From JBBTQX01 sp964366055 (GTDB lineage: Bacteria > Patescibacteriota > Minisyncoccia > UBA6257 > GWB1-50-10), in NCBI GenBank assembly GCA_964366055.1, contig CAYISE010000006.1, positions 1 through 37,823 of the forward strand: a stretch of DNA of 37,823 bases, in the 5' to 3' direction. The translations under genes and the position numbers were made by a program. The notes beneath the pieces are model-generated. The model made no database searches and was not told where the DNA came from. It worked only from the letters and a program-made list of their open reading frames with translations. This document shows positions 23,748 through 31,413 of this stretch, piece after piece. Each line of letters starts with the position of its first letter. The stretch's first letter is position 1.

Positions 23748-24768
23748 CCAGTCAAAAGAAGCGGAAACGGACCGCCGCGTCTGGAAGATTGTATTATTGG
23801 GTTTTCTGGGAACCGGGGCGAGCGTGGCTTCGGTTTCCGGTTTCAACCACTTGCTTTTAGGGTTGAATCCGTTTTATCTCTGGCCAACTATCATTGCCTT
23901 CGCCTTTTTTCTTATTTTGACGATGCTCCAGATTTTTCTGATAAAAGGCCTGGAGAAACTTTCCCTTATCGCCTTTGTGGAAAGCGCGGCGCCACTCGCG
24001 CTTTTCTGGGATAAACTCTATCCTCAAGTATCCGTCATTTTGGTATTGGGCGCGGTTTTCATCTTTGTTTTTCTTTTTGCCGCCGCGCGGCGCGGCCGGA
24101 GTTTTTTAGAAAATAGCGTCAAAATAAAATTTTTTGAGATCTCCAGAAGTTTTTTGCCGAAAGCGGTAATGGGGTTTCTTCTATTCGCCGCCGTCCTGCT
24201 TTATCTGAACTATTTTGAGTGGGGGAATTTTAATTCGGATATGGGGCGCCGTCTGACAACCGGGGTTTTAATGAACAGCGAGCCGATTGTGAAGATTATC
24301 GTGCCGGGGGTCTCATTTGACTTGACCGTCCGCGAACTTTTAAGAACCCTGGCCGCCGAACAACTGAAAAACACCCGGCTTCAAATTGAGGGCGTGAGCG
24401 CGTCCAGTCCCGAGACGGATTTCCGAGCCCTGCCCAAAAGGGACCAGGAAAAATTGATTACCCAAGCCACCGACCAGCTTCAGAGCATAATGATAAGCAA
24501 ATTCGGCAACGTTGGCCCGAACGAAAAAATCACCGATTTCGCTTACGCTCTCGCGAGCAAGTATTTTTCGGATTCACTCAAGAATTCCGCCTGGATTCTG
24601 CCGCTGGCCGTAACTTTAATTTTCTTCTTCGCGCTTAAAGGAATTTTCGCGCTTTTTTATTGGCTCTTCATCTTGCTGGCGTTTCTTGTCTTCAAACTGC
24701 TTGTTCTTTTCGGTTTTGCTTATTTCAATTTGGAAACGCGGAGTCGGGAGTTTGTTCTTTTATCGTAA
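23725..24768 (+). CDS. Unknown membrane protein inside the dnaK-dnaJ operon
   Basis: I do not recognise this 347-aa protein. It has several hydrophobic segments in the first half (about 20-75, 85-118 and 145-162). A soluble loop of about 120 residues (165-290) has a Lys/Asp-rich part (ALPKRDQEKLITQATDQLQSIMISKFG), and a strong double helix lies near the C-terminus (295-335, rich in Phe and Leu). The start overlaps dnaK by 23 bases and the stop comes 2 bases before dnaJ, so it is firmly part of the heat-shock operon. A link to membrane stress or protein quality control is inferred only from position. Confidence 0.75.
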   Translation: MTPLQIISQSKEAETDRRVWKIVLLGFLGTGASVASVSGFNHLLLGLNPFYLWPTIIAFAFFLILTMLQIFLIKGLEKLSLIAFVESAAPLALFWDKLYPQVSVILVLGAVFIFVFLFAAARRGRSFLENSVKIKFFEISRSFLPKAVMGFLLFAAVLLYLNYFEWGNFNSDMGRRLTTGVLMNSEPIVKIIVPGVSFDLTVRELLRTLAAEQLKNTRLQIEGVSASSPETDFRALPKRDQEKLITQATDQLQSIMISKFGNVGPNEKITDFAYALASKYFSDSLKNSAWILPLAVTLIFFFALKGIFALFYWLFILLAFLVFKLLVLFGFAYFNLETRSREFVLLS

Positions 24769-24769
24769 A

Positions 24770-25864
24770 ATGGAGGATTATTATAAAATTTTAGGCGTTT
24801 CCAAAACCGCCACGGAGGAAGAAATTAAAAAGGCCTACCGCCGTCTGGCTCACCAACACCATCCGGATAAGCAAGGCGGCGATGAGAAGAAGTTCAAAGA
24901 AATCAATGGGGCCTACCAGATTCTTTCCAATAAGGAAAAGCGCGTCCAATATGACAAATTCGGGCGGGCGTTTTCCGCCGGAAGCGGAGCCGCCTCGGGC
25001 TGGGATTTTGGTTTCGGCGGCGGTTCGCCGGGCGGCGGATTCAATTGGAACTTCACGGGCGGTGACCAGGTTGATTTAAACGATATTTTTGAAGGTATTT
25101 TTGAGCAGTTTGGCGGTCGGCGGCGTCAGACCTACGCTCAGGGCTCGGATATAGAAATTATTCAGGAAATATATTTGGAAGAAGCTTTTCACGGTTTGAA
25201 GCGTGCGCTTAATTTTAAAACCCATCTCATCTGTGATGGGTGTCATGGTTTGGGCCACGATAAAAGCAGGGGTTTTAGCGCTTGCGGGATGTGCCACGGC
25301 CGCGGCGAAATAAATGTTGAGCGCCGGACTTTTTTCGGCCAATTCGCGCAAGTTAAGACATGTCCCGAGTGTTCGGGCAGCGGAGAACTGCCCAAAGCGC
25401 CTTGTCCAAAATGTAAAGGCAAGGGGCGAGTGGCGGGCGTGAAAGAAGTAAACATTAACATTGCGCCCGGCGTTGAAAACGGCCAGATTATCAAAATCCA
25501 GGGCGGCGGTGAGTCCGGCGAGCGGAATGGCGGCGTTGGCGACCTTTATGTAGTGGTAAGAATCAAATCTCACCCCGTTTTTACCAGAAAAAAAGAGGAC
25601 CTGTTTATGTCCAAAGACATCGGTTTGGCGGAGGCGCTGTTGGAGAAAGAAATTCCGATGGCGGATATCGGCGGCGAGAAGTTCTCGGTCAAAATCCCGG
25701 GTGGGTTTTCGCTTCAGGAAAAAATGAGAGTGCCTCATCGCGGCATGCCGAGGTTCGGCTCTTCCTCCCGCGGCGATCTTTTTGTCTCATTTAATTTAAA
25801 ATTACCTAAACATATTTCCTCCAAAGCCAAAAAACTTTTGGAGGATTTGGATAAAGAGATTTAA
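24770..25864 (+). CDS. dnaJ: Chaperone DnaJ (Hsp40)
   Basis: Co-chaperone of 364 aa stimulating DnaK. The J-domain begins MEDYYKILGVSKTATEEEIKKAYRR, with the HPD motif at 31-33. A Gly/Phe-rich linker follows (about 68-98). All four zinc-finger CxxCxGxG repeats are present (Cys at 155/158, 172/175, 198/201 and 212/215), then the C-terminal substrate domains. The frame is open to 24686 inside the preceding gene, but ATG 24770 gives the standard N-terminus. It is the last gene of the CIRCE-controlled operon. Confidence 0.97.
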   Translation: MEDYYKILGVSKTATEEEIKKAYRRLAHQHHPDKQGGDEKKFKEINGAYQILSNKEKRVQYDKFGRAFSAGSGAASGWDFGFGGGSPGGGFNWNFTGGDQVDLNDIFEGIFEQFGGRRRQTYAQGSDIEIIQEIYLEEAFHGLKRALNFKTHLICDGCHGLGHDKSRGFSACGMCHGRGEINVERRTFFGQFAQVKTCPECSGSGELPKAPCPKCKGKGRVAGVKEVNINIAPGVENGQIIKIQGGGESGERNGGVGDLYVVVRIKSHPVFTRKKEDLFMSKDIGLAEALLEKEIPMADIGGEKFSVKIPGGFSLQEKMRVPHRGMPRFGSSSRGDLFVSFNLKLPKHISSKAKKLLEDLDKEI

Positions 25865-25867
25865 AAA

Positions 25868-26020
25868 CCTTGAATTACAAAACAGAAAATTTTAACCCCG
25901 CTTCGCTCTGCTTCCAGTGGCAGAGCTCACTGCTGAAAAGGGTTTTTGCCGCCGCTCAAGCGGCGGACCAAGCCAAAAACCCTTTTCAGAGGTAAAAATT
26001 TTCTGTTTTGTAATTCAGGG
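25868..26020. repeat. Nested palindromic element filling the dnaJ-truB gap
   Basis: Two 30-base arms (25868-25897 and 25991-26020) pair at 28 positions. Inside are a 7-bp hairpin (25905-25911/25920-25926), a perfect 16-bp stem (25933-25948/25974-25989) and, within it, a 7-bp hairpin (25949-25955/25960-25966) followed by accaagcc. The outer-arm word ctgttttgtaattcaagg occurs again at 31476-31493. The element starts 3 bases after the dnaJ stop and ends 9 before the truB start. It may terminate the dnaJ transcript. Confidence 0.75.
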
Positions 26021-26029
26021 TAAAGAAAA

Positions 26030-26704
26030 ATGTTGGAAAAGATATTGGCGATTTACAAGCCGAAGGGACCGACCTCAAATGATATTGTCCAAAATATAAA
26101 AAGAGTCGTCGGAAACGAAAAAGTTGGCCACGCGGGAACGTTAGACCCGCTCGCCGAGGGTGTGCTGGTGTTGGGCATCGGGCGCGAAGCCACCAAAAAA
26201 TTAAATGAAGTGGTGCGAAAAGAAAAAGAATATCTGGCAAAAGTGAAATTGGGAGAGACGAGCGTTACGGACGACGAAGAGGGCGGAAAGACGAAAATAG
26301 AGGTTGCCGAAAAACCGTCTCGAGCGGATATTGAGCGTGTTCTAAAATCATTTCTCGGCAAAATAAAGCAGGTGCCGCCGATTTATAGCGCCGTAAAGGT
26401 GAACGGTAAAGAGGCCTACAAACTTGCCCGGCGCGGCGGAAAACCATTATTATTAGAAAGATGCGTAGAGATAAAAGAAATTGGGATTTTGGATTATGAA
26501 TGGCCCCATCTTGATTTACGGGTGGTGACCGGTCCGGGAGTGTATGTGAGGGCCTTGGCGCGCGATATCGGTGAAAAATTAAAAACCGGCGCCTATCTCG
26601 CTAATTTGAAAAGAACCCGGGTCGGGAATTTTACCGCGGAAAAAGCGTTAACATTGGATGAATTTAAAAAACAATGGTTAAATTTGAGCAGTTCAAAGAA
26701 TTAG
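26030..26704 (+). CDS. truB: tRNA pseudouridine-55 synthase
   Basis: Protein of 224 aa that makes pseudouridine 55 in the T-loop of tRNAs. It has the start motif IYKPKGPTSNDIVQNIKR and the catalytic segment GHAGTLDPLAEGVLVLGIGREATK, with the nucleophilic Asp in GTLDP. Further motifs are KQVPPIYSAVKVNGKEAYKLARRG and VVTGPGVYVRALARDIGEKLKTGAYLANLKRTRVGNF. It lacks the C-terminal PUA domain of longer TruB proteins. The start comes 9 bases after a large palindrome. Confidence 0.95.
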   Translation: MLEKILAIYKPKGPTSNDIVQNIKRVVGNEKVGHAGTLDPLAEGVLVLGIGREATKKLNEVVRKEKEYLAKVKLGETSVTDDEEGGKTKIEVAEKPSRADIERVLKSFLGKIKQVPPIYSAVKVNGKEAYKLARRGGKPLLLERCVEIKEIGILDYEWPHLDLRVVTGPGVYVRALARDIGEKLKTGAYLANLKRTRVGNFTAEKALTLDEFKKQWLNLSSSKN

Positions 26705-26991
26705 AATTAAAAGTTGGGAGAGTAAAGGAAGCCGAACGGGTGGAGGGTTCGGATAAACTTTTAAAATTGAAGGTGGATTTGGGCGGTGAGGAGCGCCAAC
26801 TCTTGGCCGGCGTCGGGAAGGTTTATTCTCCGGAAGAAATGTTCGGGCGCGAAATTGTGGTGGTCGCGAATTTGGAGCCGAGGATGTTGATGGGCATGGA
26901 AAGCCAGGGGATGCTTCTCGCGGCATCGGACGGCGACCCGGTGCTTTTGAGGCCCGATCGGGAAGTGCCGCCGGGGAGTGTCGTTTCATAA
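26674..26991 (+). CDS. Stand-alone tRNA-binding OB-fold protein (MetRS beta/Trbp111-like)
   Basis: Protein of 105 aa matching the EMAP/tRNA-binding domain otherwise found at the C-terminus of methionyl-tRNA synthetase. It reads FKELELKVGRVKEAERVEGSDKLLKLKVDLGGEERQLLAGVGKVYSPEEMFGREIVVVANLEPRMLMGMESQGMLLAA, with the usual S-K-L-L-K-L and LMGMESQGMLLA signatures. It overlaps the truB end by 31 bases, so coupling is likely. It may act as a MetRS partner or as a general tRNA-binding helper. Confidence 0.88.
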   Translation: MVKFEQFKELELKVGRVKEAERVEGSDKLLKLKVDLGGEERQLLAGVGKVYSPEEMFGREIVVVANLEPRMLMGMESQGMLLAASDGDPVLLRPDREVPPGSVVS

Positions 26992-27002
26992 ATTTTTAAA
27001 TT

Positions 27003-27038
27003 ACTATCCCATCTATCCGATCGTCCAGATAGGATAGT
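27003..27038 (-). repeat. 36-base hairpin repeat, copy 2, inverted
   Basis: The reverse complement matches 20388-20423 at 33 of 36 positions, including the loop word ggacgatcgga. Stem pairing of 12 bp includes one G-T pair on the minus strand. It lies 11 bases after the stop of the tRNA-binding protein gene, so it could also serve as that transcript's 3' hairpin. A weaker inverted repeat (attgggt / acccgat) follows at about 27046-27067. Confidence 0.8.
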
Positions 27039-27085
27039 GATAGCGATTGGGTTGCGCCTGACCCGATATTACATTGGGCTTTTTG

Positions 27086-27094
27086 TGTTATATT
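27086..27094 (+). promoter_or_regulatory. Extended -10 promoter of nfo, leaderless layout
   Basis: TGT followed by TATATT (27089-27094) fits an extended -10 box. No good -35 box is visible. Six bases separate it from ATG 27101, so the mRNA would begin about at the start codon. Confidence 0.55.
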
Positions 27095-27100
27095 TGAATT

Positions 27101-27952
27101 ATGATTAAACCTAAGATCGGGGCGCATGTTTCGACCGCCGGCGGTTTTTGGACGGCCTTTGAGCGTGCCAAAACCATCGGCGCGGAGTGCGTTCAGATTT
27201 TCGGCGCTTCGCCGCGCGTTTGGCAAACGAAAATGCCTGGCGCGGAAGAAGTAGAACTTTTTAAGGAAGAGGAAAAACGGAGCGGCATCGGCCCGGTGTA
27301 TCTTCACGCTTCCTATCTCATTAATCTGGGAAGCCCGAATAAGGATTTGGCCTCAAAATCAGTCGGGAATTTATCCGCTCACCTGAAAATCGCCGAAATG
27401 GTCGGCGCCGCCGGCTTGATTTTTCACATCGGTTCCAGCGCGGGAATGGAAAAAGAAAAATCTTTGGAGCAAGTGGTGGAAGCGATGAAAGAGGTTTTGA
27501 AAAATACGCCCGGGAGGAGTTTTTTGGTGATGGAGAATGCCGCGGGTGGGGGAGAAAAAATCGGCAAGACCGCCGGAGAACTAGCGTATCTTTTGAAGAA
27601 GGTTAATTCAAAACGGGTGAAGATTTGTTTGGATACCGCTCACGCCTTTGAATCTGGAATCATCAAAGAATACAAATCCGATGGAATTAAAAAGTTTTTG
27701 GATGAGTGGGATAAGGAAATCGGATTGGAAAATATCACGGCGCTTCACGCGAACGATTCCAAAACCCTGTGGAATTCCCATCACGACCGGCACGAGAATA
27801 TCGGCGCGGGTTATATCGGACTTGCCGGATTTAAAGCGTTAGCCCGGGAGAAAAGATTGTGGAACAAGGCGTGGCTTCTGGAGGTGCCGGGGTTTGATAA
27901 TGAGGGGCCGGATAAGAAGAACATGGACATTTTAAAATCCTGCTTCAAATGA
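27101..27952 (+). CDS. nfo: Endonuclease IV, AP endonuclease family 2
   Basis: DNA-repair enzyme of 283 aa that cuts at abasic sites in base-excision repair. Zinc-ligand motifs of the TIM-barrel family are all seen: IGAHVSTAGGFWTAFERAKTIGAECVQIFGASPR, VYLHASYLINLGSPN, LIFHIGSSAG, LVMENAAGGGEKIG, KICLDTAHAFESG and ITALHANDSKTLWNSHHDRHENIGAGYIG. Length is standard. It overlaps the next gene by 4 bases. Confidence 0.96.
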   Translation: MIKPKIGAHVSTAGGFWTAFERAKTIGAECVQIFGASPRVWQTKMPGAEEVELFKEEEKRSGIGPVYLHASYLINLGSPNKDLASKSVGNLSAHLKIAEMVGAAGLIFHIGSSAGMEKEKSLEQVVEAMKEVLKNTPGRSFLVMENAAGGGEKIGKTAGELAYLLKKVNSKRVKICLDTAHAFESGIIKEYKSDGIKKFLDEWDKEIGLENITALHANDSKTLWNSHHDRHENIGAGYIGLAGFKALAREKRLWNKAWLLEVPGFDNEGPDKKNMDILKSCFK

Positions 27953-28563
27953 CCGGCTGGCGGGACAAAAAATTCCTGATATCCGTCGGAGTGTCTTTTT
28001 TGTTCCTAATCGCGGCTATTGTGATAAGTTTCTTTGCGATAACCTACGCGACGGAAAGCGCGAGCAGTCCGGTCACCGATATAATTTTGAGCAATATTCC
28101 GGTTTTTGATGTTGACGGCATCTTTGTCTACGGGCCGATGTTTTTTTGGGTTCTCATCGTCGGATATCTGATATTTTTTGAGCCGAAAAAAATTCCTTTC
28201 GCCCTGAAAAGCATCGCTCTGTTCATAATTATCCGTTCGGTCTTCATCATTCTGACCCATATCGGTCCGTTCCCCACCCGCCTTCAAATAGACGCTTCGG
28301 GCATTTTCGGCATATTGTTTTCTTCGGGCAATGATTTCTTCTTTTCCGGCCACACCGGCCTGCCGTTCCTGATGGCGCTGGTATTTTGGGATAATAAGTG
28401 CTTGCGGAACCTCTGCATCGCCGTTTCAATTTTTTTTGGGGCGATAGTGCTTATGGCCCATCTCCATTATTCCATTGACGTTCTCGCGGCCTTCTTCATA
28501 ACTTATACTATTTTCCATGTTGCTCAAAAAATATTCAAAAGGGATTGGCAACTTTCGGTTTAA
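27949..28563 (+). CDS. PAP2-like membrane phosphatase
   Basis: Membrane protein of 204 aa with about six helices. It carries FFFSGHTGLPFLMALVFW (SGHT motif with the catalytic His) and later HLHYSIDVLAAFFITY (His and Asp of the third motif), the pattern of the PAP2/sphingomyelin-synthase-like group. The first PAP2 motif (KxxxxxxRP) is not obvious. It probably acts on lipid phosphates or lipid pyrophosphates. Next to DedA and a glycosyltransferase, which suggests membrane-lipid or lipid-carrier recycling. Confidence 0.75.
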   Translation: MTGWRDKKFLISVGVSFLFLIAAIVISFFAITYATESASSPVTDIILSNIPVFDVDGIFVYGPMFFWVLIVGYLIFFEPKKIPFALKSIALFIIIRSVFIILTHIGPFPTRLQIDASGIFGILFSSGNDFFFSGHTGLPFLMALVFWDNKCLRNLCIAVSIFFGAIVLMAHLHYSIDVLAAFFITYTIFHVAQKIFKRDWQLSV

Positions 28564-28569
28564 TTCTTT

Positions 28570-29169
28570 ATGTTAATTTCACCGGAATTCTCCGATTACA
28601 TAATTAAATACGGCTATCTTGCAATCTTCTCCCTGGTTTTTATCCAGGAACTCGGCGTGCCGAATCCTGTCGCCACCGAAATTATTTTGCTGTTCGCCGG
28701 TTATCTGGCATACATGGGCACGCTTAACCTGCCTCTCGTGTTACTCACGGTCGTGGCGGCGGACTTCATCGGCACTTCCATACTCTACGCGATTTTCTAT
28801 TATTTTGGCCACCAGATTTTTAAACGGGCTCCGCGCTGGCTGCCGCTGGAAAAGATTAATAATTTGAAAGAGAAAATATCCAAGCGGGGGAAAAAGGGCG
28901 TATATATCGGGAGGCTTTTGCCTTATGTCAGAGGTTACGCTTCGGTCGCCGCCGGCCTCATTAAAATTCCTCCGAGAGAATTTCTGCCGGCGGTTTTTCT
29001 TTCGGCCATCACTTGGAGCGGGGGATACGCGGTCTTAGGAATGCTTCTCGGTCCGGTCTGGGAGGACCTCATTATGAAACTGGGTCTCGGCAAGTTCTTC
29101 CTCATATTAGTTGGAATCGGAGTATCCGTTTTCTTCATTTGGTCAAAAATTTCTAAGGCGCTCAAATGA
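28570..29169 (+). CDS. DedA family membrane protein
   Basis: Protein of 199 aa in the DedA/SNARE-associated family. Signs are the reentrant start YLAIFSLVFIQELGVPNPVATEIILLFAGYLAYMG, the central FKRAPRWLPLEKINNLKEKISKRGKKGVYIGRLLPYVRGYASVAAGLIKIPPREFLPAVFLSAITWSGGY, and a final hydrophobic helix. Some DedA proteins flip undecaprenyl phosphate or other lipids. Its PAP2-like neighbour fits a role in lipid-carrier recycling. It overlaps the next gene by 4 bases. Confidence 0.9.
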   Translation: MLISPEFSDYIIKYGYLAIFSLVFIQELGVPNPVATEIILLFAGYLAYMGTLNLPLVLLTVVAADFIGTSILYAIFYYFGHQIFKRAPRWLPLEKINNLKEKISKRGKKGVYIGRLLPYVRGYASVAAGLIKIPPREFLPAVFLSAITWSGGYAVLGMLLGPVWEDLIMKLGLGKFFLILVGIGVSVFFIWSKISKALK

Positions 29170-30293
29170 AAATCGCTTATTTCATCGGCACGTTTAAGAA
29201 AGAAGACGGCGTGGCCCAGGTTCTTCTCGCGATTATCCGCGAGGCCCGAAAAAAGGGGATTGAAAGCGTCATTGTGACCGGCTGGGCGGAAGATGTTTCC
29301 GTTTCCCCTGTTCCCGTTATTCAGGTGCCGTCAATTATTTTTCCGTTGTATAAAGAGTATCGGCTTCCCTTGCCCGGCATGGGCGGATTTGAAGGAAGAT
29401 TGAATGAATTCCAACCCGACATCATTCACATCCACAGTCCGGACACAATTGCCTTCGCCGCGCTCAAATACGCGAAGAAATATAATCTACCTGTTTTCGC
29501 CACTCATCACACGGACTTCGCGCGTTATCTTTCTTATTACCGCATTTCATTTTTGAAACCGCTGCTGTGGTTTATCTTGCGGCGGCTTTACGCGCGGATA
29601 AATATCGTTACCGTTCCTTCGCCCGTCACGGCCAATGATTTGACGAGCCACGGCATAAAAAATGTCGCGGTAATCCAATGGGGAGTGGATTTTACCCGCT
29701 TTAACCCGTCGTTCCGTTCGGAAGCGTGGCGCGAAAAAATTGCCGGGAGTAAAGAAAAAAATATATTGCTTTGCGTATGTCGGCTCACCTGGGAGAAAGA
29801 TTTACGGACCTTGGCGGCGATATTTCATCTTCTTAAGAAAAACCGGAGTGATTTTGTCATGGTTATCGCGGGCGATGGCCCGATAAGCAAAGAATTGAAA
29901 TTGCTTATGCCGGAGGCGGTCTTTCTGGGTCATATTGAAGGTTATGAACTATCGCAAGCATACGCCTCGTCCGACATTCTTCTCTTTCCGTCAAGCACTG
30001 AAACCTTCGGCAATGTGACTATTGAAGCGATGGCTTCGGGTATCATACCGATTGTTGCCGATGCTGGCGGTTCAAAATCGCTCGTGAAAAACGGTGAAAC
30101 CGGTTTCTTGGCCGAACCGAAAAATCCCGATGATTTTTATAAAAAAACAGTCATGCTTTTGGATGATTTGAAACTGCGGGAGAAGATGAAAACCGCCGGC
30201 GCGGGTTTTGTGAAAAATTTCGCCTGGGAAAACGTTTTTGACGCTCTGTTAAAAATATACGCGGATTTCCCGCGGAAGACGCGGGAGGTTTAG
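29166..30293 (+). CDS. Glycosyltransferase family 4
   Basis: GT-B fold sugar transferase of 375 aa, cytoplasmic or peripheral at the membrane. The N-terminal domain has FIGTFKKEDGVAQVLLAIIREARKKGIE and DIIHIHSPDTIAFAALKYAKKYNLPVFATHHTDF. The C-terminal domain has the retaining E-x7-E signature in STETFGNVTIEAMASGIIPIVADAGGSKSLVKNGETGFL. It is close to the group that attaches hexoses to diacylglycerol or phosphatidylinositol, but the acceptor cannot be told. It is the last gene of the nfo-led run, and a 7-bp hairpin at its 3' end (30268-30286) may help stop transcription. Confidence 0.88.
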   Translation: MKIAYFIGTFKKEDGVAQVLLAIIREARKKGIESVIVTGWAEDVSVSPVPVIQVPSIIFPLYKEYRLPLPGMGGFEGRLNEFQPDIIHIHSPDTIAFAALKYAKKYNLPVFATHHTDFARYLSYYRISFLKPLLWFILRRLYARINIVTVPSPVTANDLTSHGIKNVAVIQWGVDFTRFNPSFRSEAWREKIAGSKEKNILLCVCRLTWEKDLRTLAAIFHLLKKNRSDFVMVIAGDGPISKELKLLMPEAVFLGHIEGYELSQAYASSDILLFPSSTETFGNVTIEAMASGIIPIVADAGGSKSLVKNGETGFLAEPKNPDDFYKKTVMLLDDLKLREKMKTAGAGFVKNFAWENVFDALLKIYADFPRKTREV

Positions 30294-30385
30294 TTTAGAG
30301 GATACCCGCCCTCGTCGACCATATCTCAATGGCCGTTAAAGCGCCGCCCACAATTCAGTCTCCGAAAAACCCTTAAGTTCCTTAT
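30294..30385. other. Gap between the GT4 gene and tRNA-Leu
   Basis: About 90 bases with no open frame, no clear terminator for either flanking unit and no repeat that I could match elsewhere in the window. Confidence 0.4.
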
Positions 30386-30472
30386 TGGTGCTGGGGGCGG
30401 GACTTGAACCCGCAAGCCCTTGCGAGCACAGGATTTTGAGTCCTGCGTGTCTGCCAGTTTCACCACCCCAGC
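30386..30472 (-). tRNA. tRNA-Leu, anticodon CAA, CCA encoded
   Basis: Read on the minus strand: acceptor gctgggg pairs with ccccagc, followed by discriminator A and an encoded CCA (30386-30388). The anticodon arm is gcagga-ctcaaaa-tcctgt, with anticodon CAA. A long variable arm (gctcgcaagggc region) and the T-arm ggttcaagtcc complete a class II leucine tRNA. It is transcribed away from parA. Confidence 0.93.
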
Positions 30473-30540
30473 AATTATTTCCCATAGGTCTCAATATTTA
30501 ATGCTCTGAATATTCTTACGGCGAAGTCAAGGCGGGCGGG

Positions 30541-30574
30541 AGTCCTGTGTGTCTGCCAATTCCACCACCTGGCC
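30541..30574 (-). pseudogene. 5' half of a second tRNA-Leu gene
   Basis: On the minus strand ggccaggtggtgg and the following bases match positions 1 to about 33 of a leucine tRNA: acceptor 5' strand, D-arm with aattggcagac, and the 5' side of the anticodon stem caggact. The match stops right before the anticodon and continues into unrelated sequence. The acceptor differs from the intact tRNA-Leu 68 bases downstream, so it comes from another isoacceptor gene. A TATAAA box lies just upstream on the minus strand, so the remnant may keep its promoter. No 3' half is found nearby. Confidence 0.75.
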
Positions 30575-30584
30575 ATTTTTTATA

Positions 30585-30613
30585 TTGAGAATACAACAAA
30601 AAAGCGTTATAGT
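30585..30613 (+). promoter_or_regulatory. Promoter of parA, near-leaderless layout
   Basis: TTGAGA at 30585-30590, a 17-base spacer and TATAGT at 30608-30613. The -10 box ends 9 bases before ATG 30623, so the leader would be about 0-3 bases. It is divergent from the tRNA-Leu fragment. Confidence 0.65.
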
Positions 30614-30622
30614 AAATGCTGT

Positions 30623-31393
30623 ATGTCCCGCGTAATCGCAATCTTCAATCAGAAAGGAGGAGTGGGAAAAACCACCACGGCGATGAACCTTTCCGCCTAC
30701 ATCGCGATGACGGGGTGCAAGACCCTTTTAATTGATTTTGACCCGCAGTATAACGCGACGGTGGGCTTGGGGGTCCGCCACGCGCCGGATGAAACAATTT
30801 ATCACATTCTACTCGCCGGCCAGGCGCCGGAGCGGGCGATTAAAGACACCTACCTCGCCAATCTCCAGATGATTCCCGCCTCGCCGGATTTGGCCGGCGC
30901 GCTCGTGGAACTCGTGAACCTGCCGGACCGGGAATGGTATTTGAGAAATTTCTTGGAGAGAGTAAAAAACAATTACGAGTTCGTCCTCATTGATTTGGGG
31001 CCCAGTTTGAATTTGCTTACCGTGAACGGTCTGGCCTCGGCCGATGAGATTCTCGTGCCGATTCAGTGTGAATATTATAGTTTGGAGGGTTTGAGCCAGC
31101 TTCTTGAGAGCGTGGATTTAATCAAGAACAATCTCGGCCACGAGATAAAATCCGTGAGCGCGCTTCTCACGATGTACGACAAGCGGGAAAAACTCTCGCG
31201 GGAAATCGCGCGGGAGGTGCGGCGACGTTTTCCTTATAAGGTCTTTGAAGCGGAAATTCCGCGTTCGGTTTCCTTAGCCGAGGCGCCCAGTTTCCAGAAG
31301 CCGATAATGCTTTACGCGCCCCAGAGCCCCGGCGCTTTGGCCTATGAAAAGCTGGCCCATGAACTGATAGAAGGAATTACCAATCCGGTTTAG
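30623..31393 (+). CDS. parA: Chromosome partitioning ATPase ParA (Soj)
   Basis: ATPase of 256 aa moving the ParB-bound origin region on the nucleoid. The deviant Walker A motif is FNQKGGVGKTTTAMNL (Lys at 11 and 17). The switch region is FDPQYNATVGLGV (the usual DPQGN) and Walker B is FVLIDLGPSLN. The C-terminus SVSLAEAPSFQKPIMLYAPQSPGALAYEKLA is typical. The final 132 bases of the gene are repeated at 32306-32437 with one difference, where the frame runs on 9 codons further. The present stop may therefore have been created by an insertion. Confidence 0.95.
   Translation: MSRVIAIFNQKGGVGKTTTAMNLSAYIAMTGCKTLLIDFDPQYNATVGLGVRHAPDETIYHILLAGQAPERAIKDTYLANLQMIPASPDLAGALVELVNLPDREWYLRNFLERVKNNYEFVLIDLGPSLNLLTVNGLASADEILVPIQCEYYSLEGLSQLLESVDLIKNNLGHEIKSVSALLTMYDKREKLSREIAREVRRRFPYKVFEAEIPRSVSLAEAPSFQKPIMLYAPQSPGALAYEKLAHELIEGITNPV
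31260..31391 (+). repeat. 132-base direct repeat, copy 1 (parA 3' end)
   Basis: It begins at cgcgttcggtttcc and ends at ccggttt. Copy 2 is at 32306-32437. The two copies differ at one position (a/g, giving His or Arg in the same frame). They lie 1,046 bases apart, start to start. Confidence 0.93.
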
Positions 31394-31394
31394 T

Positions 31395-31413
31395 CCCTGA
31401 GCTTGTCGAAGGG
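31395..31413. repeat. Short hairpin of the widespread ccctgagcttgtcgaaggg type
   Basis: Four-base arms ccct/aggg surround gagcttgtcga. From memory this word is common as an interspersed sequence in many bacterial genomes; I could not search for it. It sits immediately after the parA stop, at the first junction of the inserted segment. Confidence 0.45.

Noticed and set aside
25076..25738. 220-codon minus-strand frame
   Set aside because: It is antisense to dnaJ, which is certain from its J-domain and zinc fingers.
30475..30574. Group I intron interrupting a tRNA-Leu anticodon loop
   Set aside because: The break position fits, but no 3' exon with a matching acceptor (ctggcc plus ACCA) follows and there is no room for an intron core before the intact tRNA-Leu.
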